From assembly GCF_004745075.1 (NCBI RefSeq), contig NZ_RHFH01000018.1, forward strand, positions 1 to 51,574: a stretch of 51,574 bases of DNA, written 5' to 3'. Below the pieces are notes generated by a model. That model did not search any database and was not told the DNA's origin. It was given only the letters and a program-made list of their open reading frames with translations. Positions 1 through 8,930 of this stretch are shown here, piece by piece. The stretch is from Brevibacterium sp. S111. Lineage in GTDB: Bacteria; Actinomycetota; Actinomycetes; Actinomycetales; Brevibacteriaceae. The translations under genes and the position numbers were made by a program. Numbering within the stretch: position 1 is the stretch's first letter; every line of letters starts with the position of its first letter.

Positions 1-226
1 GCGTGGTTGGTCGGTGGCCGAAAGGTTCGTGGGCCAGCTGGCGGACGACGGTATCGCGAACGATCCCGTGACCACCACATCGTCGGCACCAGTCATCAGC
101 AGTGTTTGGACGGCATTCCAGAATGGCTTTGTGCCCGGTGATGTGTTGGCCGGTGCAGGTCAGATCGAGGTCATTGAGTCTGCAGAAGGTCGTGAGGTCA
201 GGCGTCGAGAAAGTAGGCTTGGCCAC
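1..226 (-). CDS. ISL3-family transposase, N-terminal part (partial)
   Basis: Read from a GTG at 226, the frame opens VAKPTFSTPDLTTFCRL and continues through TGQHITGHKAILEC and DDWCRRCGGHG to RDTVVRQLAHEPFGHRPTT, then leaves the window. This is the N-terminal zinc-finger region of ISL3 transposases (pairs of Cys for zinc, then the RDT..R.LAHEP.G.RPT block) before the DDE domain. An in-frame stop lies shortly upstream and there is no ATG, so GTG 226 is the best start. The catalytic domain is outside the window, so activity cannot be judged. Longer ORFs in other frames here do not match any family. Confidence 0.8.
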   Translation of the reverse strand, partial: MAKPTFSTPDLTTFCRLNDLDLTCTGQHITGHKAILECRPNTADDWCRRCGGHGIVRDTVVRQLAHEPFGHRPTT

Positions 227-318
227 GTCGAGGTCTTTCGGATGGACGGTGTGAGAACTTCCATCATCGGAAGACCTCGACGCCTATCTGAGCAGCGACT
301 CGCCGTGTCTGAAAATCC

Positions 319-347
319 CTGACCCACACTCTCGATTACGAAGAGCC
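319..347 (-). repeat. terminal inverted repeat of the ISL3 element
   Basis: On the minus strand the end reads GGCTCTTCGTAATCGAGAGT followed by GTGGGTCAG. GGCTCTT is the usual ISL3 terminal heptamer. It lies about 120 bp upstream of the transposase start, a normal leader length for the family. The partner repeat is outside the window. Confidence 0.65.
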
Positions 348-520
348 CCTTAACCGGCGCACCACTTTGTCCGACCACACGCCCAACAACAGATTTAAAA
401 GCGTTCCGCACCCAGTCCAACATTCTGGCTTCCGGCGTTTTGACACCGCCAACGCGGCACGCGCCCGCCCCAGGTCGGGGAAACCTTCAAGACAAGGACT
501 TGAGCGCAATCAGCGGCCCA

Positions 521-1897
521 TTATTCGTAGACAGTGACATAGTCTCGATCGGCATCAAACGACAGGGCCGCGACCCACCGCCGCTGGTTTTCGTAGTCAA
601 CGACGCTCAATTTCATTCCCATTCCAACGGCTGGAATTTCAAACAGGCCATTCTCGAATTCTCGGCTACCTGCGCCAAATGTATGGGCGATAGGACTTGG
701 TCGCGAACTAATGCTTGAAATTGAACTAACGACCACAGCCGCCACATCAAAACGCGAAACTTTGAACTGGACGTAGCAATTGTCACCATAACGTACCGCC
801 CAAGGAGCATTCACTTCAACAGACGCCGCTGGTTCTAGATCACCACGAAAGTTACGCCCCTCGGCAATTACGCCATGCACGTCATCTTCGAAAGTCGTTT
901 GAATGGCCGCCATCACGGCGTTTTCGCCGAGGAAGAAGTCTTCATAAATTTTCGCGACAGCAGAGATGTTTGACGAGCCTTCGTTATGAGCATTCGCGAG
1001 GGCCTTCACTTGGTAGACTCCAAATTTCACTTCACCATCCGGAATAACAACTCCCGAATATTGTCTACTGACTCGCTCCAGAGACTTGCGATCAACTTCG
1101 TTCAATCGAATTCGCCAACGATTTCGCCAAGATCCCGCTCTTTCAATCGACTGCTGCGCAATGCCCAGTGTCCGCGGGACCAAAACAGGAAACGAATACT
1201 TGAACAGAAATAATTCAATTTGTCGAAGAAATTTTGGGCGATTACTCGACTCATGCGCAACCATAGCAAGAAGCAACGGCAAATCTGCCTTATTTTCGAA
1301 AGCACATTTTGCTAAATACCCAATATAATAATCGTCAATTTTGAGCTGACTCAACGAACCGGCACGCCCGCCACCAGTACCACGGCTCAGAGTTATAGCC
1401 TTGAACACAGCAAACAGAATGGCGACACATACAGCCGTCCAAAACCCTTGTACCAGCGATTTCGCCTCTGGGACAACACTGTCAAGATTCGGACGCCCCC
1501 AGTCCAGAGCCCCCACGACTACAGCCAAGGAGATGGATATTCCAAGCAAATAAACACCCTGGACAACAAACCCTGAATGTCTGGAGTATGCCGAAAACAG
1601 TGAAAGAAAATTCGTGGTTGCGATGTGGCCAAAGTAAAACACCCACAGCGCAAGGCTGACGTCAGTCTCTAGTTCGTGGGCCACTGCAACTAGGAATACG
1701 GCGGCAAGACCAAAAGGCACCAGGCGCCACACAAGAACTTTTAGAGGAGCTTCGACCACCCAATGCTTCGCTCTATCAGAGCTGTCGAAGTAGTTGTCTG
1801 GCCAGGACATCCTGGCTACCAGGAACACGACCTTGAGCGCTACTGCCGCACTGGCACCCACAACTACTGGCAGAATCACGGAACTCCCTTCATTCAT
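521..1897 (-). CDS. multi-pass membrane protein with soluble C-terminal domain, unknown function
   Basis: 458 aa. Roughly five hydrophobic segments (about residues 5-29, 54-74, 80-100, 112-134 and 148-170) are followed by a soluble part from about 180 to the end. The soluble part contains AMVAHESSNRP (about 211-220) and, about 25 residues later, RTLGIAQQS. The spacing of the Glu in HES and the GIAQ block recalls the E...G-L-M-Q signature of SLT-type lytic transglycosylases, but the resemblance is weak and the domain would face the cytoplasm or membrane surface. Base composition is lower in GC than the malic enzyme next door, and the gene sits beside an ISL3 end, so acquisition by transfer is likely. 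The start is the first ATG of ATGAATGAAGGG with only a weak GGGA-type ribosome site. I do not recognise the family. Confidence 0.7.
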   Translation of the reverse strand: MNEGSSVILPVVVGASAAVALKVVFLVARMSWPDNYFDSSDRAKHWVVEAPLKVLVWRLVPFGLAAVFLVAVAHELETDVSLALWVFYFGHIATTNFLSLFSAYSRHSGFVVQGVYLLGISISLAVVVGALDWGRPNLDSVVPEAKSLVQGFWTAVCVAILFAVFKAITLSRGTGGGRAGSLSQLKIDDYYIGYLAKCAFENKADLPLLLAMVAHESSNRPKFLRQIELFLFKYSFPVLVPRTLGIAQQSIERAGSWRNRWRIRLNEVDRKSLERVSRQYSGVVIPDGEVKFGVYQVKALANAHNEGSSNISAVAKIYEDFFLGENAVMAAIQTTFEDDVHGVIAEGRNFRGDLEPAASVEVNAPWAVRYGDNCYVQFKVSRFDVAAVVVSSISSISSRPSPIAHTFGAGSREFENGLFEIPAVGMGMKLSVVDYENQRRWVAALSFDADRDYVTVYE

Positions 1898-2000
1898 GTT
1901 CCCGCAAACTAAGGAATCTACGCGAAATAGTGCGGGCTGGCGTCAGGCCCCTCTAAAAACCCGTCACCAACCCGCACAGGCAGAGTTGAACCACCAGACG

Positions 2001-3206
2001 TCAGCGGGTGGCCATGGCTTCGAGCGCGGACTTCTCGACCGCCTCGGCGACGGCCGGAGCGACACGGGAATCGAGTGCACCGGGCACGATATAACCGGGT
2101 GCCAGGTCATCACCGACGAGATCGGCGATCGCACGAGCGGCGACGAGCTTCATGTCATCGGTGATCTCGTCGGCATCGGCGTCGAGCGCGCCGCGGAAGA
2201 TCCCGGGAAACGCGAGGACGTTGTTGATCTGGTTCGGGAAGTCGCTGCGTCCGGTGGCCACCACGGTGGCGTACTTGGCGGCGATGTCTGGGACCACCTC
2301 GGGGTTCGGGTTCGACAGCGCGAAGATGACTGCGTCGTCGGCCATGTTCTCCAGGTGCGCCTCGGCGATGGTGCCGCCGGAGACTCCGATGAAGGCGTCG
2401 GCACCGTCGAGGGCTTCGCCGATCCCGCCGGAGATCCCGCGCGGATTCGTCGACCCGGCGATCGCCTGCTTGGTCTCGGACAGGTCGGACCGGCCGGCTT
2501 CGACGATGCCCTTCGAGTCGAGAACGACGATGTCCTTCACCCCGGCGTCGGCGAGGATCTTTGCCACGGCCACGCCGGCAGCACCGGCACCGGAGACGAC
2601 GACGCGGACGGAGTCGAAGGACTTCTCCACCACCCGCAACGCGTTCGTCAGCGCGGCGAGGACAACGACGGCGGTGCCGTGTTGGTCATCGTGCATGACG
2701 GGGATGTCGAGGGCCTCCTTGACCCGGTCCTCGATCTCGAAGCAGCGCGGGGCCGAGATGTCCTCGAGGTTGATCGCACCGAAGGTCGGAGCCATGCGGA
2801 TGATGGTTTCGACGATCTCGTCGGTGTCGTTGGTGTCGAGCACGATCGGGATCGCGTTGAGGCCGGAGAAGCTCTTGAACAGGGCGCACTTGCCCTCCAT
2901 CACCGGCAGCGAGGCGGCCGGACCGATGTCACCGAGCCCGAGCACGGCCGATCCGTCGGAGATGACCGCGACGAGGCGGCCCGTCCAGGTGTGGGTGCGC
3001 GCGAGCTGCGGCTCGTCCTTGATCGCGGTGCAGACCTTGGCCACGCCCGGCGTGTAGGCGATCGAGAGATCGCGCTGGGTCTGCAGCGGGCTGGTCAGCT
3101 CGGCGGACAGCTTGCCGCCTTCGTGCGCGGCGAAGATCTCCTGATCGGTGATGGGAGTCGGCGCGTTCTGGCCCGAAGCGGTGGAGTTTTCGGCGGTGGT
3201 CGTCAT
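2001..3206 (-). CDS. malic enzyme (NAD(P)-dependent, short bacterial type)
   Basis: 401 aa. It oxidatively decarboxylates malate to pyruvate. Visible family blocks in order: SIAYTPGVAKVC, the SDGSAVLGLGDIGP block that follows the N-terminal substrate domain, VMEGKCALFK, INLEDISAPRCFEIE (metal-binding acidic residues), MHDDQHGTA, and a Rossmann-type GAGAAGVAVAKI for the dinucleotide. The length fits the ~40-kDa bacterial class without the phosphotransacetylase extension. ATG 3206 (MTTTAEN) is preferred over the upstream in-frame ATG because GAGGATC precedes it by about six bases. Cofactor preference cannot be read with confidence. The CitAB-like system and dctA in the same window make a role in C4-dicarboxylate use plausible. 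Confidence 0.93.
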   Translation of the reverse strand: MTTTAENSTASGQNAPTPITDQEIFAAHEGGKLSAELTSPLQTQRDLSIAYTPGVAKVCTAIKDEPQLARTHTWTGRLVAVISDGSAVLGLGDIGPAASLPVMEGKCALFKSFSGLNAIPIVLDTNDTDEIVETIIRMAPTFGAINLEDISAPRCFEIEDRVKEALDIPVMHDDQHGTAVVVLAALTNALRVVEKSFDSVRVVVSGAGAAGVAVAKILADAGVKDIVVLDSKGIVEAGRSDLSETKQAIAGSTNPRGISGGIGEALDGADAFIGVSGGTIAEAHLENMADDAVIFALSNPNPEVVPDIAAKYATVVATGRSDFPNQINNVLAFPGIFRGALDADADEITDDMKLVAARAIADLVGDDLAPGYIVPGALDSRVAPAVAEAVEKSALEAMATR

Positions 3207-3913
3207 GATTGATCCTCGTGGTTGATGCGGCGACAGGGCGTATTCGTCGTTGCCGGCAGTGATCGTCTGACCGCGGGCAGTGGCGGCGCAGCGTCGGCGG
3301 AACTCGGATGAGTTCACATGAATCCGTGCGGGCTCGCTTGAGCCACGGTGAGTTCGGATGAGCCGGAAGTGGGCTCGCCGAGGCGGTCGGACGAAGAACT
3401 GGTCACCAGTGAAGGATGGTGCGGTGACGTCGGCGCGTCCTGTGGTGCAGACCCTAGGTGAAGGGCGCCGCAGGTGCGCGCTGTGCGGATACGGCTCGCA
3501 TGGGGGCGAGTGTCGACCTCATGGGTCGCATCCGGCAACCCGATCAGCATAACCGATGAGGTGACCCATTTCACCTGAAATCCCTCCCCTCGCCGAGGTT
3601 GCCCTCCTTTTCGGTGGCATGTTCTCTAGACCTTTAGGCCGAGGTCCGGGGGCGATGGCGGCGGTGCCGAGCAGGCCGGGCGCACGGCGGGCAGAGACTG
3701 CGGCTGCGTCGATCACAGCTTCAATGTCATGTCAGTGCCGGATGCGAAAATGATCGGACAACGGAATCACTGGCCATTGGGAATCGAGAAACATTCGAAC
3801 AATTTCTCACTTTTCTATTGTGTACCATTGTTTGATCGTTTACCATAGTAATAACAGCTTTTCAATTCAGCTCCACTTCTCCGACAATGAGGTCTGAGGC
3901 AGGTGAAATCGCA
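3207..3913. other. intergenic region between malic enzyme and DUF222 gene
   Basis: About 700 bases separate two divergent genes. I see no ORF with convincing codon use. The first ~350 bases hold several near-repeats of TGAG(C/T)TCGGATGAG-like sequence (about 3305-3365) and one GCCGAGGCGG motif at 3377-3386. The last ~150 bases are AT-richer, with a short TTTGATCGTTTACCATAGTAA tract near 3830-3850 that could hold the promoter of the downstream gene. No exact promoter is claimed. Confidence 0.5.
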
Positions 3914-6391
3914 ATGAAGGGCACCACAGGCTCGGCTCCGTCGAGCACTGACGAGGCAGCGGCATCCGGCTGCTCGCCGCGTTATGCCATCCGGCTCGAA
4001 TCGAACATGTCCCACTTCGCCGAGGCGGCCGCGGCCTCCGATCGCGCCCGTTTCGAAGTCCTCGAATCGGCTTCGGCAACGGTGCTCGAGCAGGTCCTTC
4101 TCAACTCGGAGTTCGCCGTGCCCGAAGGTTCGGAGCCGTTCCGATGCGCAACGATCGCCGGAACCTTGGAACGTCGCCGTCATGAGACGCAGACCGAAGG
4201 CGATGTGGCGGGTCGCCGTCAACGGGACGCTCGCAGGAAAACAGCCGCCTGCACCAAGGCTGAAGTCGACCTCTATGACGCCGAGTTCGCCCGCGCCCAG
4301 CGGAAAGCAGCCGAGAAGGCCGCAGAGGAGGAGCTGCCCGACTTCCCCGAGTTCGACCCTAAGGCGTGGTTCGCGCAGTGGGTCTACGACAACGTGCTGT
4401 CGGAGGACCTCGTCGAGATCTCGACGGTCCTCGGTACGAACAGTGCGCGCACGTACCGTCAGCTGTCGGGTGCGATGACGATCTTCTACGGTCTTCCCCG
4501 ATTCGCTGACCGCGTCCGCAAAGGCGAATTCACCCAAGCACACGTCGAGGTGGTCACCCAGCTGTGCGTGACGGTCTCCTTCGAATTCCTTCCCAAGCTC
4601 GACGAGTACCTCGCCACAAAGCGCGCGGACATCACCTGCGAGACCCTCCGCCGGGCGCTGGCGAAGATGATCAGCCTGCTCGTTCCTCCCGTCGCCATGA
4701 CCGAGATTGCGGCGAAGCGACGCCGCGTCGACGTCGAGGGGTTCAAAGACGGCTCGGCCTGCCTCACCGTCAACGGCCCTTCGGCTGAGATCTTCGCCTG
4801 CTACAACCGCATCCAGGCCATGGCGCTGACCATCCACGGGAAGAACAGGTCAGCTCTCAATCTGCCCGTCGGCATGGCGATCAGCGATGAGCGGTCCATC
4901 GACCAGCTCCAGTACGACCTGTTCGTCCGCCCCGTACCTGAGCTGAGCGTCAAGGTCGTGTCCATCGACCCGGTCACCGGTTTTCAGGTGACCAAAGAAG
5001 CTTCTCTGCTCGACGCCGATGGCGAGATGATTCCCGGCATCGACACCGAGGACGGCCTCGCCGACTTCGCCAAGACCGTAGCCGATGAGGTTGCGGACGA
5101 CGATGCTTCCCCGTCCGACCGTGCCACCGGATCCGCTTTCCGCGCCGCCGCACCCACGCGAAACAGCAGCGGAAGCGGCAGCGGCGACAGCGACAGCGTC
5201 GCCAGCCCCACCCGCGGCGGCAACGGCGACAGCGACAGCGTCGACGAGCTCGGCCCGGCCGAGTACTGGGTGAAGGTGCGCATGCCCACCAACCAACAGT
5301 GGCTGGCCAGTCAGGCCGCCACGGTCGCGACCGTACCGTTCCTCTCACTGACCGGAGACTCAGAGCTGCCCGGCACCTTCGCTGATGGCTCACCCATGCC
5401 CGCCGAGGTGGCACGCATGATCGCTGGACGGTCGAAGTCCATCCAACGGATCCTCACTGACCCCGCCACCGGCACCCCGCTCGATGCAAAGGCGACGAGC
5501 TACCAGGTTCCCAACGACCTGCGCAGGACGCTGGTCGAACAATGGACGGTCTGCACCGTCCCTGGTTGCTCGCGCCGGGCCGAGAAGGCGGAGATCGACC
5601 ACGTCATCCCGTTCTTCCACCTCAATCCCAGCAGGGGAGGGCTCACTCGGTTCGGCAACCTTCATCCTCTGTGCAAGAAGCACCATGCGTTGAAGACCGC
5701 CGGTCGCTACGGCGTGACTATGCCCAAATCCGGAGAGGTCGACTACAAGTTCCGGCACGGAGTCTCGGCCAAGGTGACAGCTCCCGACCAGCCGATCAAC
5801 ATTGCCCAAGCTCTCGAACTCGAAGCCTTGGCACAGGTCCGCCTCAGGCGGTGGAGTCTGCCCAAGAGCATGGTTCCGCCAGCACCACAGGTGCTCGAAC
5901 TCATGCCCGGAGAGTCGACGATTCGCCAGCGCGACGAGGCGAAGCGTCTCAAAGAGGAGCGAGAGGCACGGCAGCAACGTCTGACACGGGCCTACAAAAA
6001 CGGTCAGGCTGCACGGCGGCGGCTGATGCTCGAACGTTGCCTCAACTGGGAGAGTGCTGTCTTCCAACCTTGCCTCCCCGCCGGTTCCGACCCTGCGGCG
6101 AGGAAGCAGCTGACCGGGAATGCCCGGTATGCCCGAATCATCAAATGCCGCCGTCTTTCAGGAATCGACGACGAGGATGTCGACTTCGACCCCAACAAAC
6201 CTAGTGCCCCCAACGGACCCAGTGATACCAACGGGTCCCATGAGCCCAGTGACCCCACCGCCGTCGCCTCACGGCCCAAGCGCACGACGAAATCCAAAGT
6301 CTCCGGGGCGAACGACCCGTGGGACCACCGCTATGTCCCCACGAAGGTCAACTGGGACCACGACCTCGAGGCCGATCCCCCACCGTTCTGA
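3914..6391 (+). CDS. DUF222 and HNH endonuclease domain protein
   Basis: 825 aa from ATG 3914. That start is preferred over ATG 3887 because GAGGCAGGTG sits just upstream of it while nothing ribosome-site-like precedes 3887. The N-terminal half is the alpha-helical DUF222 region. A C-terminal HNH nuclease fold follows at about 555-595: CTVPGCSRRAEKAEIDHV, then NLHPLCKKHHALKT, giving two Cys pairs and the H...N...H catalytic set. A Ser-Gly-Asp linker with repeated GDSDSV lies near residues 420-445. Such proteins are very numerous in actinobacteria and often repeated per genome. Their function is unknown; a selfish or mobile nuclease role is often suspected. The protein ends in a basic/acidic low-complexity tail. 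Confidence 0.9.
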   Translation: MKGTTGSAPSSTDEAAASGCSPRYAIRLESNMSHFAEAAAASDRARFEVLESASATVLEQVLLNSEFAVPEGSEPFRCATIAGTLERRRHETQTEGDVAGRRQRDARRKTAACTKAEVDLYDAEFARAQRKAAEKAAEEELPDFPEFDPKAWFAQWVYDNVLSEDLVEISTVLGTNSARTYRQLSGAMTIFYGLPRFADRVRKGEFTQAHVEVVTQLCVTVSFEFLPKLDEYLATKRADITCETLRRALAKMISLLVPPVAMTEIAAKRRRVDVEGFKDGSACLTVNGPSAEIFACYNRIQAMALTIHGKNRSALNLPVGMAISDERSIDQLQYDLFVRPVPELSVKVVSIDPVTGFQVTKEASLLDADGEMIPGIDTEDGLADFAKTVADEVADDDASPSDRATGSAFRAAAPTRNSSGSGSGDSDSVASPTRGGNGDSDSVDELGPAEYWVKVRMPTNQQWLASQAATVATVPFLSLTGDSELPGTFADGSPMPAEVARMIAGRSKSIQRILTDPATGTPLDAKATSYQVPNDLRRTLVEQWTVCTVPGCSRRAEKAEIDHVIPFFHLNPSRGGLTRFGNLHPLCKKHHALKTAGRYGVTMPKSGEVDYKFRHGVSAKVTAPDQPINIAQALELEALAQVRLRRWSLPKSMVPPAPQVLELMPGESTIRQRDEAKRLKEEREARQQRLTRAYKNGQAARRRLMLERCLNWESAVFQPCLPAGSDPAARKQLTGNARYARIIKCRRLSGIDDEDVDFDPNKPSAPNGPSDTNGSHEPSDPTAVASRPKRTTKSKVSGANDPWDHRYVPTKVNWDHDLEADPPPF

Positions 6392-6496
6392 CCGTGTCCG
6401 CTCGTCTGACTGTGCCCGCTCGTCTGGCCCTGTCCGCTCGTCTGGCCGTGTTTGCTCGCCTAACCCGGTCCATTCGCCTGGCCCGGCCCATTCGCC
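6389..6496 (+). repeat. six tandem degenerate 18-bp repeats starting at the DUF222 stop codon
   Basis: Units begin with TGA/TGG/TAA and end in GCTCGTC or ATTCGCC, for example TGACCGTGTCCGCTCGTC, then TGACTGTGCCCGCTCGTC, and on to TGGCCCGGCCCATTCGCC. The period is exactly 18 across six units. The first unit contains the stop codon of the preceding gene, so the array lies in its 3' untranslated region. Units diverge progressively. It is too short-period and spacerless to be CRISPR. Confidence 0.85.
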
Positions 6497-6672
6497 TAGC
6501 TGCGCACGCGCGGTCGGGGACGAAGCACCGCTGAAATATCTGGCGCATCTTCTTCGCGGAGGCACCACAAATTTGAGATTGGGCTAGAAGAACTCCCGCC
6601 AGCGGATATGTTGAGAAGTATCAGCATCCCCGAAAACGTTTCGATGTGTTGCCTTATGAAGCAGGAGTGAAG

Positions 6673-7326
6673 ATGAGTGTGCTCTATCTGGTCCGACACG
6701 GACAGGCCTCGTTCGGTACCGACGACTACGATCGGCTGTCCGATCTCGGCAAGGAGCAGAGCCGCGTCACCGGCCGGTTCCTCGCGGCTCAAGGTGTAGC
6801 TCCCGACAGGCTCATCCACGGTGAGATGCTGCGGCAGCGGCAGACGGCCGAAGGGCTTCTCGAGGGACTGGGCATGACGATCGATACCCGTGTCGATGCC
6901 GGCTGGAATGAATACAGTGCGTGGGAGATCACCGGGGTTCTGCCCGAGACCGACCCGCGGGCGAAATACGACTCAAAAGTCTTTCAAGCTGAACTCGAAC
7001 GCGGCTGTGCCCGCTGGGCCTCCGGTGAGCATGACGAGGACTATTCGGAGACTTACACTCAGTTCACCTCACGAGTCGATCGGGCCCTCGACGATGCTGT
7101 CGCCGCAATGGGTTCGGGCGAGTCGACGGTCGTCGTCTCCAGTGCCGGCGCCATCGCGTGGACGGCCGCTCGACTGCTCGGTGCCGGCTTCGACCAGTGG
7201 ATGGCGTTCAACCGGGTGACCATCAACACCGGCATCACGAAGATCATCACCGGCCGCGGCGGCACCAGCCTCATCTCCTTCAACGACCACGGCCACCAGG
7301 CTCCGCAGGACGCAACCTACCGTTGA
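6673..7326 (+). CDS. histidine phosphatase family protein
   Basis: 217 aa. It has the phosphoglycerate-mutase-like fold: LVRHGQASF near the N-terminus gives the RHG catalytic motif with the phospho-acceptor His, HGEMLRQRQTAEGL gives the second Arg region, and VVVSSAGAIAW occupies the position of the second catalytic motif with Ser-Ala-Gly in place of the usual S-H-G. The second active-site His therefore appears absent, which could reduce or change activity. ATG 6673 is preceded by GCAGGAG at good spacing; the longer reading from 6646 lacks this. The substrate cannot be inferred. It stands alone between repeat-rich spacers. Confidence 0.85.
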   Translation: MSVLYLVRHGQASFGTDDYDRLSDLGKEQSRVTGRFLAAQGVAPDRLIHGEMLRQRQTAEGLLEGLGMTIDTRVDAGWNEYSAWEITGVLPETDPRAKYDSKVFQAELERGCARWASGEHDEDYSETYTQFTSRVDRALDDAVAAMGSGESTVVVSSAGAIAWTAARLLGAGFDQWMAFNRVTINTGITKIITGRGGTSLISFNDHGHQAPQDATYR

Positions 7327-7333
7327 GGCTGAA

Positions 7334-7400
7334 GCGCCGGGTGCCGAGGCGCTGGGGTGCCGGGGTGCTGGGGCGCCGGGGTGCCGGGTGCTGAGGCGCC
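7334..7400. repeat. GC-rich short tandem repeat
   Basis: The spacer after the phosphatase is built of imperfect repeats of GGTGCCGG and GGTGCTGAGGCGCC-like units. It lies between the convergent ends of the phosphatase and the ars operon. No gene is supported here. Confidence 0.6.
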
Positions 7401-7496
7401 GAAGTATCGAAGTGTCAACACGGTCGTTGCGCAGCCGGCCGGCGGGGCGTCTCTGCTCATGAGCTGGTCCGGGGCCTTCAACTGTCGGCGAGACCT

Positions 7497-8930
7497 CTAT
7501 TTCGCTTCGCTTTCGCCCGAACGACCGTGCCTCAGTCCTGTGGGGATTCCGATCACGACAGGCTCGGCCGGTCCGCAGCATCCGGTCGACTCGACGCCTT
7601 CCTCTTCCGACGGACTGTCGCACGAGGAACCGACATCGGCTGAACACACGCCTGTTTCGGGCAGAACGAGCTCGATTCGGTCGGCAGCGTCTTGGTCCCC
7701 CGCGATCGCGGCGACGATGGAGCGAATCTGCTCGTACCCGGTGAACATCAGGAAGGTCGGAGCTCGACCGTAGGATTTCATTCCCGCAATGTAGAAGTCC
7801 TTCTCCGGGTGGGAGAGCATTCGAGCACCGTGGGGTGGGACGGTGCCACAGCTGTGGAACTCCGGGTCGATGAGCGGGCCGAGTTCCTGTGGCGCTTCGA
7901 CGACGGGATCAAGGTCGAGTCGGATTTCTCGAAGGAACCCGAAGTCGGGCCGGAAGCCTGTGGCCGGGACGACCCGATCGGCATGGAGCTTCACGGGGCC
8001 TTCGTCCGTCGCGGCTATGATCGTGAGACCGTCATCACCGCTGAGGTCCGCGGTCGTGACACCATCATCACCGCGGAGTTCCGTGATCGTCATCGACGTA
8101 TGCACGTCGATCACTCCGGTCTCGACGAGGCGCCGCAGCCGTGAGCCGAGAGCTCCGCGAGCAGGCAGACCGTCCTTGTCCTCTCCGCCGTAGACACTGG
8201 CTGGGTCTGCGCCCCTGATCGCCCAGCTGATGCGAGTATCCGGTTCGCGTTCGCGAAGTTCGGCCAGAGCCAGCAGCGTATTTGCTGCCGAATGGCCCCC
8301 ACCGACGACTACTGTGTGCTTGCCGGCGAACCACGCACGGTCGCGGTTGAGCACGTCTGGCAGAGCTGAGGTGACGGTCCCTTCCCGGCGGGCCCGATCT
8401 TCACCGAAGGCAGGCAGACCGGCCCGCCCGATCGGGTTCGGTGTCTGCCAGGTACCGGAAGCATCGATGACCGCACGCGCGTAGTGTTCGGACACCGTCC
8501 CATCCGATTTCTCAGTGCGGATGAGGAAGGGCGTCTCATCTCGGCCCGGCGTTCGAGTCCGGTCTTTGCCGATTCGGCTCACGGCTGTGACTCGAGAGTC
8601 CAAATTGATGGTCGTGCGCAGCTCGGGAGTCTCGGCCAACGGTTTGAGATAGTCCGTGACCAGCTCTTCACCGGTAGGCAGATAGTCTCCGTCTGGTTCG
8701 CTCCAACCAGCGGCTTCCAGGAGACCGCGTGCCGCATGGTCGACGTTGTACTTCCACGGAGAGAACAGCCCGATGTGTCCCCACTCCGAGACAGCCGAAG
8801 CTGGAGCAGGGCCCGATTCGAACACCAGCGGCCGAAGACCTCGCGTGACCAAGTGCGCGGCGGCAGCCAGCCCGACAGGTCCGGCGCCGATGACGGCTAC
8901 CGGCAGTTCATCGCGAGTGGTTTCAGACAT
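7497..8930 (-). CDS. arsO: FAD-dependent oxidoreductase of the arsenic operon (ArsO-like)
   Basis: 477 aa. An N-terminal FAD-binding GAGPVGLAAAAHL (about 14-26) and a second nucleotide-binding VVVGGGHSAANTLLAL near the middle place it among flavin monooxygenase/thioredoxin-reductase-like two-dinucleotide enzymes. The end carries several Cys: VCSADVGSSCDS and TGCCGPAEP, a plausible thiol or metalloid-binding tail. It is the last gene of acr3-arsC-arsO and its start at 8930 overlaps the arsC stop by eight bases, so translation is probably coupled. GAGGCGCC precedes the ATG. Flavoproteins named ArsO occur in actinobacterial ars clusters; the reaction is not well established. The name rests on context and fold, not on a search. 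Confidence 0.8.
   Translation of the reverse strand: MSETTRDELPVAVIGAGPVGLAAAAHLVTRGLRPLVFESGPAPASAVSEWGHIGLFSPWKYNVDHAARGLLEAAGWSEPDGDYLPTGEELVTDYLKPLAETPELRTTINLDSRVTAVSRIGKDRTRTPGRDETPFLIRTEKSDGTVSEHYARAVIDASGTWQTPNPIGRAGLPAFGEDRARREGTVTSALPDVLNRDRAWFAGKHTVVVGGGHSAANTLLALAELREREPDTRISWAIRGADPASVYGGEDKDGLPARGALGSRLRRLVETGVIDVHTSMTITELRGDDGVTTADLSGDDGLTIIAATDEGPVKLHADRVVPATGFRPDFGFLREIRLDLDPVVEAPQELGPLIDPEFHSCGTVPPHGARMLSHPEKDFYIAGMKSYGRAPTFLMFTGYEQIRSIVAAIAGDQDAADRIELVLPETGVCSADVGSSCDSPSEEEGVESTGCCGPAEPVVIGIPTGLRHGRSGESEAK

Larger units (their letters stand above)
1..347 (-). mobile_element. ISL3-family insertion sequence, left part cut by window edge
   Basis: The stretch carries the first 75 codons of an ISL3-type transposase reading leftwards off the window. 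It ends in a GGCTCTTCGTAATCGAG-type terminus at 347, typical of ISL3 ends (GGCTCTT). Only one end is visible, so the element's length, completeness and target duplication cannot be judged. The expected 8-bp duplication would be about 348-355. The next gene has lower GC than the core region, consistent with an accessory segment. Confidence 0.75.

Noticed and set aside
14..322. Plus-strand ORF at the left edge
   Set aside because: It is antisense to the ISL3 transposase start, and the transposase frame has clear family sequence.
1794..3212. Long plus-strand ORF (472 aa) opposite the malic enzyme
   Set aside because: It is the antisense of a well-conserved gene and has no family-like motifs; GC-rich third positions create such shadows.
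3358..3552. Short ORF in the malic-enzyme spacer
   Set aside because: It has no ribosome site and no recognisable content, and lies in repeat-like sequence.
6389..6496. 18-bp array considered as CRISPR or integrative repeat
   Set aside because: Units are contiguous, degenerate and spacerless.
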